From positions 27,663,306-27,727,305 of the forward strand of contig NC_068978.1 in assembly GCF_016808095.1 (NCBI RefSeq): a stretch of DNA of 64,000 nt, in the 5' to 3' direction. The notes below the pieces were generated by a model. The model saw nothing but the letters and a program-made list of their open reading frames with translations, did no database searches and had not been told where the DNA came from. The position numbers and the translations under genes are program-made. Shown in pieces: positions 1-11,551 of the stretch. Source of the stretch: Vigna angularis. Lineage: Eukaryota; Streptophyta; Magnoliopsida; Fabales; Fabaceae. How positions within the stretch are numbered: the first letter of the stretch is position 1; the number at the start of each line of letters is the position of its first letter.

Positions 1-525
1 GATTAATCCCCCGGTGTACTTTAGTAGTTCTGATTCTTTTCCTTTAAAGATATAGGGACGTTAGGTATCAGAGAAATTTTTTCATACTTCGAATTATAAT
101 TTTTGAGAATTATGATTATTGTAGTGATTAAATTTTATTTGGTTAGTAAAAGAGTATTATACAAGTTTTTTTTTTTAGATCAAAAGAGTTGTTTATCCTA
201 AAATGTTAATCTATTAACATGTTAAATTATTTAAAAAGAGGAAATTGTATTTTTATCATTCAAGTTTTTATTTCAATTTTGGATATTTTAGATTCTCATC
301 TTTCATAGAAATAAACTTCTTAAAGAAACCTGCGAAAAAATTATTTCCCAAAAACGTTGTTTCCTTTTACTTTTTTTAAGTTAAATCAAACTAAAGAAAC
401 ATTGTTTTTCGTTTTCAGATTCTTGGCAACATCTCTTTCTATGTTGATGTGTGTGTGTTTTATCATATTTTAATTACATTGCCATACGAGTTTAGTTATG
501 ATACATCACGAGTTATAACTCGCAG

Positions 526-614
526 GTGGTGCAACACTGATATTTGACACTGAGCTGGTGGGAGTGAACGGTGTAAGTTTGGATGAAGAGGATAAGACGG
601 GCTCTGAACTGTAG
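526..614 (+). CDS. FKBP15: FKBP15-type peptidyl-prolyl isomerase, last exon only (partial)
   Basis: This is the terminal exon of a gene whose other exons lie before the window. It follows a CAG acceptor at 523-525 and completes a split glycine codon. It reads [15 protein letters not shown] and ends at TAG (612-614) after a short acidic tail finishing TGSEL. The [11 protein letters not shown] stretch is the last beta strand of an FKBP domain and is typical of plant FKBP15/FKBP2 proteins, small ER-lumen prolyl isomerases. Family members usually end in an NDEL/KNEL-like ER retrieval signal; here the end is only GSEL, so retrieval is uncertain. No other exon is visible in 1-525, so the window starts inside the last intron. 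An FKBP62-type gene lies downstream in the same direction, but the two belong to different FKBP subfamilies. Confidence 0.8.
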
Positions 615-1272
615 ACAAATAGAAAGAAATGGAATGTTGAGACTGTTTGCTATCTTAGCTTATTTTTGTTCTTCAATAATGATTATTTTTGTTCTATAAT
701 GATTTTATGACCCGAGGTTTCACTGTTTAATTCTGAGCTTAATTTAGAAAGATTTAGACTCCCTTCCCGTCTTTTATATTCTTCTCACCCTACTTTTTAG
801 TAGTGATCAAGTATATCTTTCACTACTCTTTTTAAAAAATTGCTTTGTTATGGAAAATTAAAATATAATTATTCATTGTTTATATATCATAATTATTTAT
901 GATGAATAAGAAATTATTAAATTTTTATTAATAACATCTAAACGGACTTATGAAACAAATTAACAATTTTGAAAACAATAAAAATGTAAAGTTTAATTTC
1001 TGAAATAATAATTATTATGCAATTATTAGAAAAATAACATGTGTTAAAAACATTCAAGTTAATAAGGTTTGTTTACAGTTAACATGATATTTGATTAGAA
1101 GAAAAAATAAATTTTTTAGTTGTATGCAGTGCTATATTTGTTTTTATTAAATTATTTTGTAGGATAGTGGAAGAAAATTATTTTATAATTTCGATCGTAA
1201 AAAAAGTAAGAATAAAGATAAGAATAAAAAATAAAATAAAATTTGAGCTATAACATTATTATAATAGAGAAA
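615..1272. other. 3' flank of the FKBP15 gene and AT-rich spacer
   Basis: The first ~100 bases are probably the 3' UTR of the FKBP15-type gene. The rest is AT-rich spacer in which I see no coding potential or recognisable repeat. Confidence 0.5.
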
Positions 1273-2908
1273 TTGGTGTTGTCTTTATCTTTTCTATTAT
1301 TCTAATGATAATTATTGGATCTTTGTGAGAGTATATTATGGGTCGTTAACAGTGCATAATTAATGTGAAATTGTATATAAATGAACGTATTAATTTCAAA
1401 GTCCTAACATATTTGGTGCATAGAAAAATATCTAGTTGAGAAGGAAAAATATTGTATATATAGGAAACTTGTTGGTAAAAAATTGGGAAGAGACATGATG
1501 ATGTATGTATTCTTGAGATGAAATCAAAGAAATTATTTTGTTTAGTAATTCTTATTAAGTTTATCAAATAATATTGAATGAAATATTATTTATAAAAAGT
1601 AGCGTCTAAATAATTGAATATACTAAAAGATAACATTAAATAATGTAATGTTAAAATAATTATTTATCCAAAACATTAACATTTGAAATTTAAGACATAT
1701 GTCTAATCAAATCATAAAGCGTCTAAACGATAAATTTGCTCATACATAAAAAGTGTAACATTATGTAGACATCTCTATTAAACAAACATCTAGAAAAGAT
1801 GTCATATACATCAATTTGCCATTAAGCGATGTTTTAATTAAATGATGTTGTCATATGCAAGAGCTCCCTGAATATGTAACGTGTTTGATGATCATCAACA
1901 GTTAAAACAATTAATATTTTACGAAAAGGTGCCTTTATGCTTTCATGCCTCGTTGTATTTTGTGTAGGAAATGACCGCACGAAGCTTCATTCTAAAGCTT
2001 TGCACAAAAATCAAAAAGACGTTGAGAGATAAGAAGATATTCGTAAAATGTTTTCTTAATGCTTTTAACTCATAAATATCGTACAAGTTATTGGTGTTGT
2101 CTTTATCTTTTCTATTATTCTAATGATAATTATTGGATCTTTGTGAGAGTATATTATGGGTCGTTAACAGTGCATAATTAATGTGAAATTGTATATAAAT
2201 GAACGTATTAATTTCAAAGTCCTAACATATTTGGTGCATAGAAAAATATCTAGTTGAGAAGGAAAAATATTGTATATATAGGAAACTTGTTGGTAAAAAA
2301 TTGGGAAGAGACATGATGATGTATGTATTCTTGAGATGAAATCAAAGAAATTATTTTGTTTAGTAATTCTTATTAAGTTTATCAAATAATATTGAATGAA
2401 ATATTATTTATAAAAAGTAGCGTCTAAATAATTGAATATACTAAAAGATAACATTAAATAATGTAATGTTAAAATAATTATTTATCCAAAACATTAACAT
2501 TTGAAATTTAAGACATATGTCTAATCAAATCATAAAGCGTCTAAACGATAAATTTGCTCATACATAAAAAGTGTAACATTATGTAGACATCTCTATTAAA
2601 CAAACATCTAGAAAAGATGTCATATACATCAATTTGCCATTAAGCGATGTTTTAATTAAATGATGTTGTCATATGCAAGAGCTCCCTGAATATGTAACGT
2701 GTTTGATGATCATCAACAGTTAAAACAATTAATATTTTACGAAAAGGTGCCTTTATGCTTTCATGCCTCGTTGTATTTTGTGTAGGAAATGACCGCACGA
2801 AGCTTCATTCTAAAGCTTTGCACAAAAATCAAAAAGACGTTGAGAGATAAGAAGATATTCGTAAAATGTTTTCTTAATGCTTTTAACTCATAAATATCGT
2901 ACAAGTTA
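1273..2908. repeat. Exact 818-bp tandem duplication
   Basis: Copy 1 is 1273-2090 and copy 2 is 2091-2908. I see no differences between them. A third occurrence of the unit's first 7 bases (TTGGTGT) follows at 2909-2915, so the junction has 7-bp microhomology. The unit is AT-rich and non-coding; a 73-codon minus-strand ORF appears identically in both copies but has no recognisable features. The lack of divergence implies a very recent duplication or an assembly duplication. Confidence 0.92.
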
Positions 2909-2915
2909 TTGGTGT

Positions 2916-4020
2916 GAAAAAGCACTGCTACTCTACAACATAGATCTGAGTTTGATCAAGCTACCTAAAAAGGCTAAGAAGACTATCTGAAAATCACTCT
3001 ATGTCCAACAGTCATCTCTTGTTAAAGTTTATACAAAGATGTCTCATAAAAGAGAAGAAGATAATGGAAGAGTGCACAAGTTAGAGCAAGAGAGAATGTG
3101 AAGAATAAGAGAGATGAGCAAAACGAAAGAGAAGAAAATGAAAGAAAAAGAGAGTTATCATTGCATACTTACCTTGTTACTCTATCTTCAAGATCATAAT
3201 GTCAAAAGCTTCAATTCAAAGAAAAGTACAAGAAAGATATCATTGAATATCTTCTCCAAAGGCCTATCTTCAAGCTCATGGCGTCTAACGCTCATACGAA
3301 GAAGGTGAAAATAGAAAAGAAAAGGATAGAGAGAGATCATGCACGAGTAAGATCATTAAACATTAGCTCTACTCTACCTCAAAACTTATATCGTCTAATG
3401 CTCTTCAATCTAAGAGAAAGAACTTCATAAGTTCACAGATTGTATTGTATTGGTCCTCTCATTAAGAGTAACTCAAATATGTATTTGTAATCAAACATTA
3501 AATGTGTTTGTATTAAATCCTTCTCTTGAGTTAAATATTTTAGTCAAGATTGACTAGGGAAACCATGAGTGGTTGACAATGCCTAGTGTAAACCAGACAT
3601 GATTATAATACTTAGAAACTAATAGTGGGTAAACTTGGACTAGTCAGGATTGACAAGGGATACTAGGAGTGGTTAGAATACTTGGATAGTAAGAATGGTT
3701 AAACTTGGACTAGTCAGGATTGACTAAGGGACTAAGAGTGGTTAGAATATTCAGTGTATACCAGGAGTTGTTTGTACTTGGTTGTGATCTTGGATAAGAT
3801 TAGTGGAACCTCTCAAGAGTTCTTGAGGGAGACTAGATGTAGCTAAGGTTGAGTGAACCAGTATAAAAGCACATGTGTTATTTTCTTTTCTATTTGAAAC
3901 GTTTTCTTAAAATGCTTTATTGAAAATACAATTGTCTAACAGTTATAGCAAATTGTTTAACCCTTGCTATAGTTTATAAGCGTTGTTTTGCAGAAGAGTT
4001 TAGAAATTGGAGGTTGTTAA
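2916..4020. repeat. Probable decayed retrotransposon fragment
   Basis: This purine-rich stretch has repeated modules of the type 'gactagtcaggattgac' at about 3545, 3640 and 3710. It ends with a segment near 3825-3870 (gagggagactagatgtagct, then gtgaaccagtataaaa) that resembles terminal sequence of legume LTR retrotransposons. I found no LTR pair, TSD or protein, so the assignment is only a guess from the sequence style. Confidence 0.3.
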
Positions 4021-6479
4021 ATATTGGACTAACCAAATGAATGGTGATGAAATTGTGGAACATACGAAGAAGACCCAACATGTCGATAATAACTTTATGG
4101 TTGGGGTTGCTTAGGAAATGTATGTATGTGGTTTGTCGTATTATTGAAATAAATAGAAAATGTTAGATAAATAAAAATAAATTGTAAAAAATTGTTAAGA
4201 AGTCAACTTACAACCCCAAAGAGACCTAAGCCTAATCCACAAAAGGAATTGACAATATTCTTTACCAAAAATCTTAAAACAATTGGTTTATGGGCTTCAT
4301 ACATATGTGGTACTCAACTTTCTCATATCTACCTAATGTGAGACTTTGACTCATACTTGAATCTAAATATATAACATTGAAAATCATTTTAGTTCCTTTT
4401 AAGCACATAATAATATATTTACATGTTTGTACAAAACAAAGGTATTTTCGCACTAGTTCTTTCTGATTTTACAAATCACAATGGAATGGATGAAGGAATA
4501 AAACTCAAAGTTAGTGAAAATAAATTGAGGAGGAGTTCATTTTGGAGTAAGATATTTTTTTGATGTCATCCACCCAACAAGTTCATTCATTTAGTTAGTA
4601 ATGCCAAAATATTCAATTTGAACTTTCAAAAGAAATGTGTTTCAATTCAAAATAAGTTACTTATAGTGTGACCATTGGCCAAAATTATACATTTGTGGTC
4701 ATCAAATCCAAACACATATGTATAGGGATGACAAAAGAAACCTGCAATAGAATTTGGGACTGAGATAAATCATGTAATGTAAATGGTTGCAAATTGTACA
4801 ACAATATGTTTTGGACACAATTGTATAACATTTTACTTGTCTTTATATTGTTAACAATGTTCAAGACACCTTCTCATACATTTTGGAACATGTATTTACA
4901 ATCTCAAGCCATGTATTGATGATTTCAACTATTTCAAACTAATAGTACAAGTTGATAGGGCATTTTTATTCGAAAATATCATAACAATTTTGTTAACTAT
5001 AATTGGTTTAGATAAAAATCGAAACACATTTTCTTTAGCTTTTAAAATTACTGAAAGTAAAATAGAGTAAGTTACAATATGATTCTTTCAATTGTTGTAG
5101 GCATACATCACATCTCAACCAAATATATGTATGATAACTGACAAAGGAACAATCATATTGTTATCATCATCAAAATCTCCCTAAGTTGGTTTGGGAATGA
5201 GATGATATTGTCTCAACATACTATTGCATCAATCATAAAAAAAATTATGAGTTGAAGAAACAACTAATAAACATTAGTATATTTATTCCTTAACTTCCAT
5301 TGCTTAATATTGAATCAATCACAATTTATTTATATAATTTTATTTATTACATTGCCATAGGTTATGAAATGAAACAACCCACTTTTCAAGCTAAGTAAAC
5401 AATAATGAGATTAGAATTATGATGAGTAGTTTCCTATATAAGATAAAATACCTTTAGAAAAGTTAAATATATGTACATATGACAACAAATCTAGCCAAGT
5501 GCATGAACTTTATTTTAAAGAGAACACCATCCTTATCTATTTGTGTTCTTGCTAAAACAACTTTAAAAGAACAAAATCATAGTTTGTTGAATGAAAAAAC
5601 AAGATAGAATACGAGGAGTTTATCAATATTTTGAAAAACATTATTAATTTATTAAAAAGAAAGTGAAAATTCATCATTTGTTATGCTCAAAGATATAATC
5701 GACAAAATTCAAAGTTAGATGTTTACAAGATAGCCACTCCCCAACTTAGACACCGACTTATATCATTCACAAAATATAAAACGATTGATAATATGATTAT
5801 TATAATTCTTATATTGATCTAATCTACATCCTCCATAATATTTATAAGGTTTATAGGATACACTTTTATCCAATTTAAAATAAAAATTATGAATATATTT
5901 ATAAAAATTAATTTCAGTATATAAAGAATTAGACAAACTCATAATCTCTTAAAAATAAATTAACCAATTCTAATAAATAAAGAATTAGACAAACTCATAA
6001 TCTCGTAATGAAATAAATTAACCAATTCTAATAATTATAAGACGACTCTTTCTCATATTAAGTTTGATTACTTAACTTTTAATATATATAATTTATTCTT
6101 ATAAGTATAAATTATAATGCAATGTAAATATCTTATAAAAATAATACAATAATGTGACATACTCAAATGAACCAATATCTATAATTAATTATTACTATAT
6201 AGATTGACCTAATAATAATAATTTATATTTCTTAATCAAATAGTGTATATAAATTGATTATTGACTTATGGATCCAAGAATTTTAACGGTGATAAACATT
6301 TACAGCTAAAACTAATAATAAAATATCATTAAGATTAATTGAAAATAGTATGTTAAAAAAGTATACTCTTAAATTCTTAAATAAAAGCACATTCAAGAAT
6401 TTTTAGTTAGAAAAAACAGTATCAAAAAATAAAATACACACCTATATTTAAAAAGTAATATTAGTTAGCTAAATCTGGA
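4021..6479. other. AT-rich intergenic region
   Basis: No gene or element is recognised. The only clear structure is a small tandem duplication with 56-bp period at about 5921-6033, built on the block 'ataaagaattagacaaactc'. Confidence 0.55.
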
Positions 6480-6667
6480 ACCATCCTAACCCTGAATTCT
6501 CGAAACTACCCACACACTCTGAAACGCTCGCTGTAGAACTCTCTGGAACCTCTCCTCTTCTCACCTCCCTTTTAAACCCTCTTTCCACTTTGCCCTTTCC
6601 CTATTCGCTTCTCTCTTAACCGCTAACCACACAAGCCTTCTTTCTTCCGTTCTCCGCAATTTAACAC
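6480..6667 (+). promoter_or_regulatory. Promoter-proximal region and 5' UTR of the FKBP62-type gene
   Basis: The sequence turns from AT-rich to CT-rich here, as is usual for a plant 5' leader. GAATTCTCGAA at 6494-6504 contains the inverted TTCnnGAA pair of a heat-shock element. Members of the ROF1/ROF2 family are known to be heat inducible, so a heat-shock factor site would be in keeping. A TTTTAAAC stretch near 6570 is a weak TATA candidate. The transcription start is not determined. Confidence 0.4.
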
Positions 6668-7137
6668 ATGGACGAAGATTTCGACATGCCGCCGGCGGAT
6701 TCCATGAACGACGATTTCGACTTCGCCGGCGCCGACGGCGGGGACATTGACCCTCCCGTTCTCAAGGTTGGTGAGGAGAAGGAAATTGGAACACAGGGCT
6801 TGAAGAAGAAACTCCTCAAGAAAGGTGAAGGATGGAACACTCCTGAAGTTGGTGACGAGGTTCAAGGTACCACTCGTCCCCCCTTTTTTTTTTCTGAACT
6901 AAATATTTTTTTTTTCAGAAATTAATTAACTTGCGAGACACTGTTAATGTACATTTTATATTGGGCGTGTCACCTCTCTTAATTCAAACAAATCTTATTC
7001 TTTTTTATTTTCACGTTGTTTAAATTAGCTTCTAAGTGTTTTATAATAAACTTCTCCTAATTACTTCTAGAAGGGAAGATAAATGCTGGAGATCTCATGC
7101 TCTCTCTCATTCATATATATATATATATGTATGTATG

Positions 7138-7170
<33 letters not shown>

Positions 7171-10100
7171 ATATTGGTCTTGTTTGGATTTTGTGAGGTT
7201 GAGATAAGAGTAAATTATTTATTTTTGAACAAGTGCTTCTAGAAAGGAAAAAGAAGAGAAAAATAGGTGATTTGACACTCTTCCTTAGTAAAAAAATTAG
7301 CTTATGATCATGTTAAAGAAATGTAGAGAAGTTACATGTAAGAATTTCTACATATTAGCTTTAGCTTTCCTTATTCATAGGGATGTTTTAACTCGTAAGA
7401 GAAGTTTGTCCAAAGACGTGCCTGATTCTCTTTGGTTACGTTTTCATTTCTTTAGCATTTACATTTCGTAATTTTGTAAGTTACTTTTCTGTGATTAGCT
7501 TGATAAAAACACGCGGCTACACACTTTTAATTGTCTGTTGTAGTTTTGTTTTGTTTTGCATGATCTCTAATTTCATTTTCTTATATTCTACATTTCCATT
7601 TGCATTTGTTGCATTTCCATTTCTATATTTGTTACATCCCTGTATTCTGATTGAGAAATGGTAGTCGTTTAATGATTTATTATGGGTGGAAATTTATGAC
7701 GTAAGATATTTAATGAATTTTAATCACAATTGTGGCTTTTAGTTAATTTTATTTTAAAGTAAAGACTATGGAAGAGTGACTTAATTATCTAAAAGATTGT
7801 GTTAGAGAGTGTGTAACTTTGCACTTTTTTTGCCTAGCATGTTTGAGTTTCTTGTTTTTTTTTTTCTTTAATTTCTTAATGATTTATTGGATTTTAATTT
7901 TTTGTAGTTCACTACACTGGGACGTTGCTTGATGGCACTAAGTTTGATTCCAGCAGAGATAGGGGAACACCTTTCGGTTTCACACTTGGACAAGGTGAGT
8001 TTCTTTATTATTTGAGAACTGTGGGGTGCTGTGATTTAATGCGTTGGAAGTTCGAAGAGTATGTCTGTTTGATTTGTTATGAAGTGGGGACTTAGCTATT
8101 AGCATTTCAGTGTGTATTTTAGGAGTTTAAATGAGGCTGTCGTTGTGATGATCAATTTGGGAAATTACTGTTGAATGCATAATCATGATTTGATGGTATC
8201 AATAACTATTAATAGGAGAGTTGAATGAACACTGTATGTTTGTTTACACTTTATTTTTTGGAACAATATATTTTGTTTTGATCGGAAATTTGGAAAACAC
8301 TATGTTTCGATGTATTGGTGCCTCGGAAATGCAGGGCAAGTTATTAAAGGATGGGATCAAGGTATTGCAACTATGAAGAAAGGTGAGAATGCCCTTTTTA
8401 CCATCCCAGCCGAGCTAGCGTATGGTGAATCTGGTTCTCCTCCAACAATTCCCCCCAATGCAACTCTTCAGTTTGACGTGGAGCTGTTGTCTTGGACTAG
8501 TGTTAAGGACATATGTAAGGATGGAGGTTTATTTAAGAAGATAGTTACTGAGGGGGAAAAATGGGAGAACCCCAAGGATCTTGATGAAGTTTTAGGTATG
8601 AAGTATGAAATATTGTTAAATATTTAATTTTTCTATTTTGGTATTATTCAAGTTTGACTAAACTATGAATGCATTCTTGCTGTTGCAGTGAATTACGAAG
8701 CACGTCTTGAAGATGGGACTCTAGTAGCAAAATCTGATGGAGTGGAGTTCACAGTCAAAGATGGTCAGTGCATGCTAATTTTGTCACGCTGTTCTTGTTA
8801 AATTGGGCTTTTCTGTGATTGTACATTAATGTTTACTCTATTACAGGTTATTTTTGTCCTGCTTTGTCAAAGGCTGTTAAAACCATGAAGAAGGGAGAGA
8901 AAGTGATTTTGACTGTGAAGCCACAATGTAAGTTGTCTGCTAAAAGTTTTGGTACCTATTGGAAAACCTTTCTCTGCTTTTATCTTTTACTGAAATGGAG
9001 ATAAATATAATTAGTCATTTACCTATTTAGTTGAAATTTTTATGCATTTATTCATCTATTTTGTAGATGGATTTGGTGAGAAGGGTAAGCCAGCACATGG
9101 TGATGAAGGCGCTGTTCCTCCAAATGCATCATTGGAGATTTCTCTTGAGTTAGTTTCTTGGAAGACTGTGTCAGAGGTAACTGATGACAAGAAGGTCATT
9201 AAGAAGATCATCAAAGAAGGGGAAGGATATGAGCGTCCAAATGAGGGGGCAGTTGTGAAATGTAAATACTTGTAATTCTTAATCTGGATGATAACCTTTT
9301 CATTGTTCATGGATTAGAACATGGTTTTGATGTTTCCTTACCTCCTTTTGCATTCTTGTAGTGAAAGTAATTGGTACGCTGCAAGATGGTACCTTGTTTT
9401 TGAAGAAGGGTCATGATAACGAAGGGGAGCTGTTGGAATTCAAAACTGATGAGGGTAACTCGAAAAATGTCTCAATGTTTTCTCTGCTTCACACCATTTC
9501 ATTCATAATGCTAACAAATGTGTGTTATGGGTTGAGCAGAACAAGTAATTGATGGGCTTGACAGAGCTGTGTTGACTATGAAGAAGGGTGAGGTGGCATT
9601 GTTAACTATTGCGCCTGAGTATGGTTTTGGCTCATCGGAGTCTAAACAGGAACTTGCTGTGGTTCCTGCTAATTCTACTTTGTATTATGAGGTTGAGCTA
9701 GTATCGTTTGAGAAGGTAAGTTAATAAAAATCAATGGTTTGCAACTATGCATTGATCTTGTGCTTCAATTTTACATGCTTTTTTTTTGCCTGTTTTTGTT
9801 CCCATATATTAAATATTTGCATTCTTTTTCGTGTACTTAACTGAATTAGCATGATCAATATGAGTGTTGAAGTCGAAGTCCGATGAAGTTCTCTACCGAA
9901 TAATAGTTGATATTGTTGTCTCCTTCCAGGAAAAGGAGTCATGGGACATGAACACACCAGAGAAGATTGAAGCTGCTGGCAAGAAGAAAGAAGAAGGGAA
10001 TGCATTATTTAAAGCTGGTAAATATGCAAGAGCTTCTAAAAGATATGAAAAGGTAATCGAAGATAAATTAAACACCATTCATCATTCATTCTCCTCCATT

Positions 10101-11551
10101 CCAATGCGACTTCTGAGGCATTCTTACTGTCACAGGCTGTAAAGTTCATAGAATACGATACCTCCTTCAGTGAAGAGGAGAAGAAGAGCTCCAAGACCTT
10201 GAAGGTTGCCTGTAATCTAAACAATGCAGCGTGCAAATTGAAGCTAAAAGATTATAAACAAACAGAGAAATTGTGCACAAAGGTGTGACTGCAGTTGCTG
10301 TATTCCCATCTGATAATTATGGTAAAATTTACAAACGTGAAAACTGATTTTTGATTTGGACCCGCAGGTACTGGAACTTGAGAGCACTAACGTGAAGGCT
10401 CTCTATAGAAGGGCCCAGGCATATAGCCACTTGGCTGATTTAGATTTGGCTGAATTTGATATTAAGAAAGCTCTTGATCTTGACCCTGACAACAGGTAGA
10501 TAATTTGATGAATTTAATTGAATAAACTGATTGGAATGATTAGAAGTTGCTAAATCTTGTATTTACCTTGAATTTTACTTAAAGATCATATTTATTAGAG
10601 TCATGGATATGTTATAGTATACGAATATTTACTCATATTTTATTTGAATCACTATTGTTGGCTATGATAGGACGATAGTTTGTGAATGGGTTTATAACTT
10701 CGAATATCATCTATTTGTATATTGAATGATTTATCACTTTTTATATTCAGTGGTTTTTTTGTAAAGACACTTACATTTGCTTTTGATTTATAAACCAGGG
10801 AAGTCAAGCTTGAGTACAGGACCCTGAAGGAAAAGATGAAGGAATACAACAAAAAAGAGGCAAAATTTTATGGAAATATTTTCAACAAACTGCATAAGCT
10901 AGATTCTTTGGACAATAACGTGAGTATTCTGCACTCTAGTTTCTCTTATATGTGTGCCTAACATATATGTAGGTACACATCTCCGAGTTTTCCATTTCCG
11001 ACCTTCACATTCTAATGTTTGAATTTGAATCTCTCTCCGAGCTTTTTAGTTGTTTCATCCCTCAAACCAATTAGAATTTTTCAATTTTTCGTCTCAATAA
11101 TCTGAAGTTTAAAGGGACAAGTACTGTTAAATAAATACTCTTAAAAAGGAAAAAGATAGGTTCTAATTGTGTAAAAGAAAATTTACATGCAACAATTTAT
11201 TGAATAAAATGCTCGTGTTGTTTTATGTTCTTTACTATATATTATGCCTGTTTATGAAAAAGACGTTTACCGGTGTGTGTGTGTGAGTGTGTGTTTTGTG
11301 TGTATTTATATGTATTCACGTGTTACCGAGTCACTTGTTTGTGTGTGCTACTAAAGTTAACTTAATTGGAAAATAGTATATATCTAGTAGTTGTAACTTG
11401 GTTCCAAGTTTGTGATTAGTGAGATAAAGTTTGAGGTTTGGTTTTGTTTTGAACCGAGTGTTTTCTAACTTACCTTATTTGTTTAATGTTTGAGATACAG
11501 AAAGCAGAGTCGAAGGATGCCCAACCCATGAATGTCGACAGCAAGGCATAA
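6668..11551 (+). CDS. FKBP62: FKBP62/ROF-type multidomain peptidyl-prolyl isomerase co-chaperone
   Basis: Thirteen exons join in frame to 578 codons: 6668-6866, 7908-7994, 8335-8595, 8689-8763, 8847-8927, 9067-9261, 9362-9454, 9540-9715, 9930-10052, 10136-10282, 10368-10495, 10799-10919, 11501-11551. All introns are GT-AG. An acidic N-terminus (about 1-45) is followed by three FKBP domains at about 50-157, 175-275 and 290-388, then a TPR region (about 400-540) and a basic, charged tail. Domain 1 keeps the active-site signature ([43 protein letters not shown]). Domains 2 and 3 have diverged (for example [10 protein letters not shown]), so their isomerase activity is doubtful. Arabidopsis ROF1 (FKBP62) and ROF2 (FKBP65) bind HSP90 through the TPR and tune heat-stress transcription factors. 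The length fits either paralogue and I cannot tell which. The ATG at 6668 opens the canonical acidic N-terminus. Confidence 0.95.
7112..7174. repeat. AT / GTAT microsatellite in FKBP62 intron 1
   Basis: An (AT)n run passes into (GTAT)n and (GTATAT)n. It lies within the 1-kb first intron and is a likely length-variable marker. Confidence 0.9.

Noticed and set aside
1346..2385. Two identical 73-codon minus-strand ORFs
   Set aside because: They are identical because the DNA is duplicated. The codon pattern is AT-rich noise with no domain.
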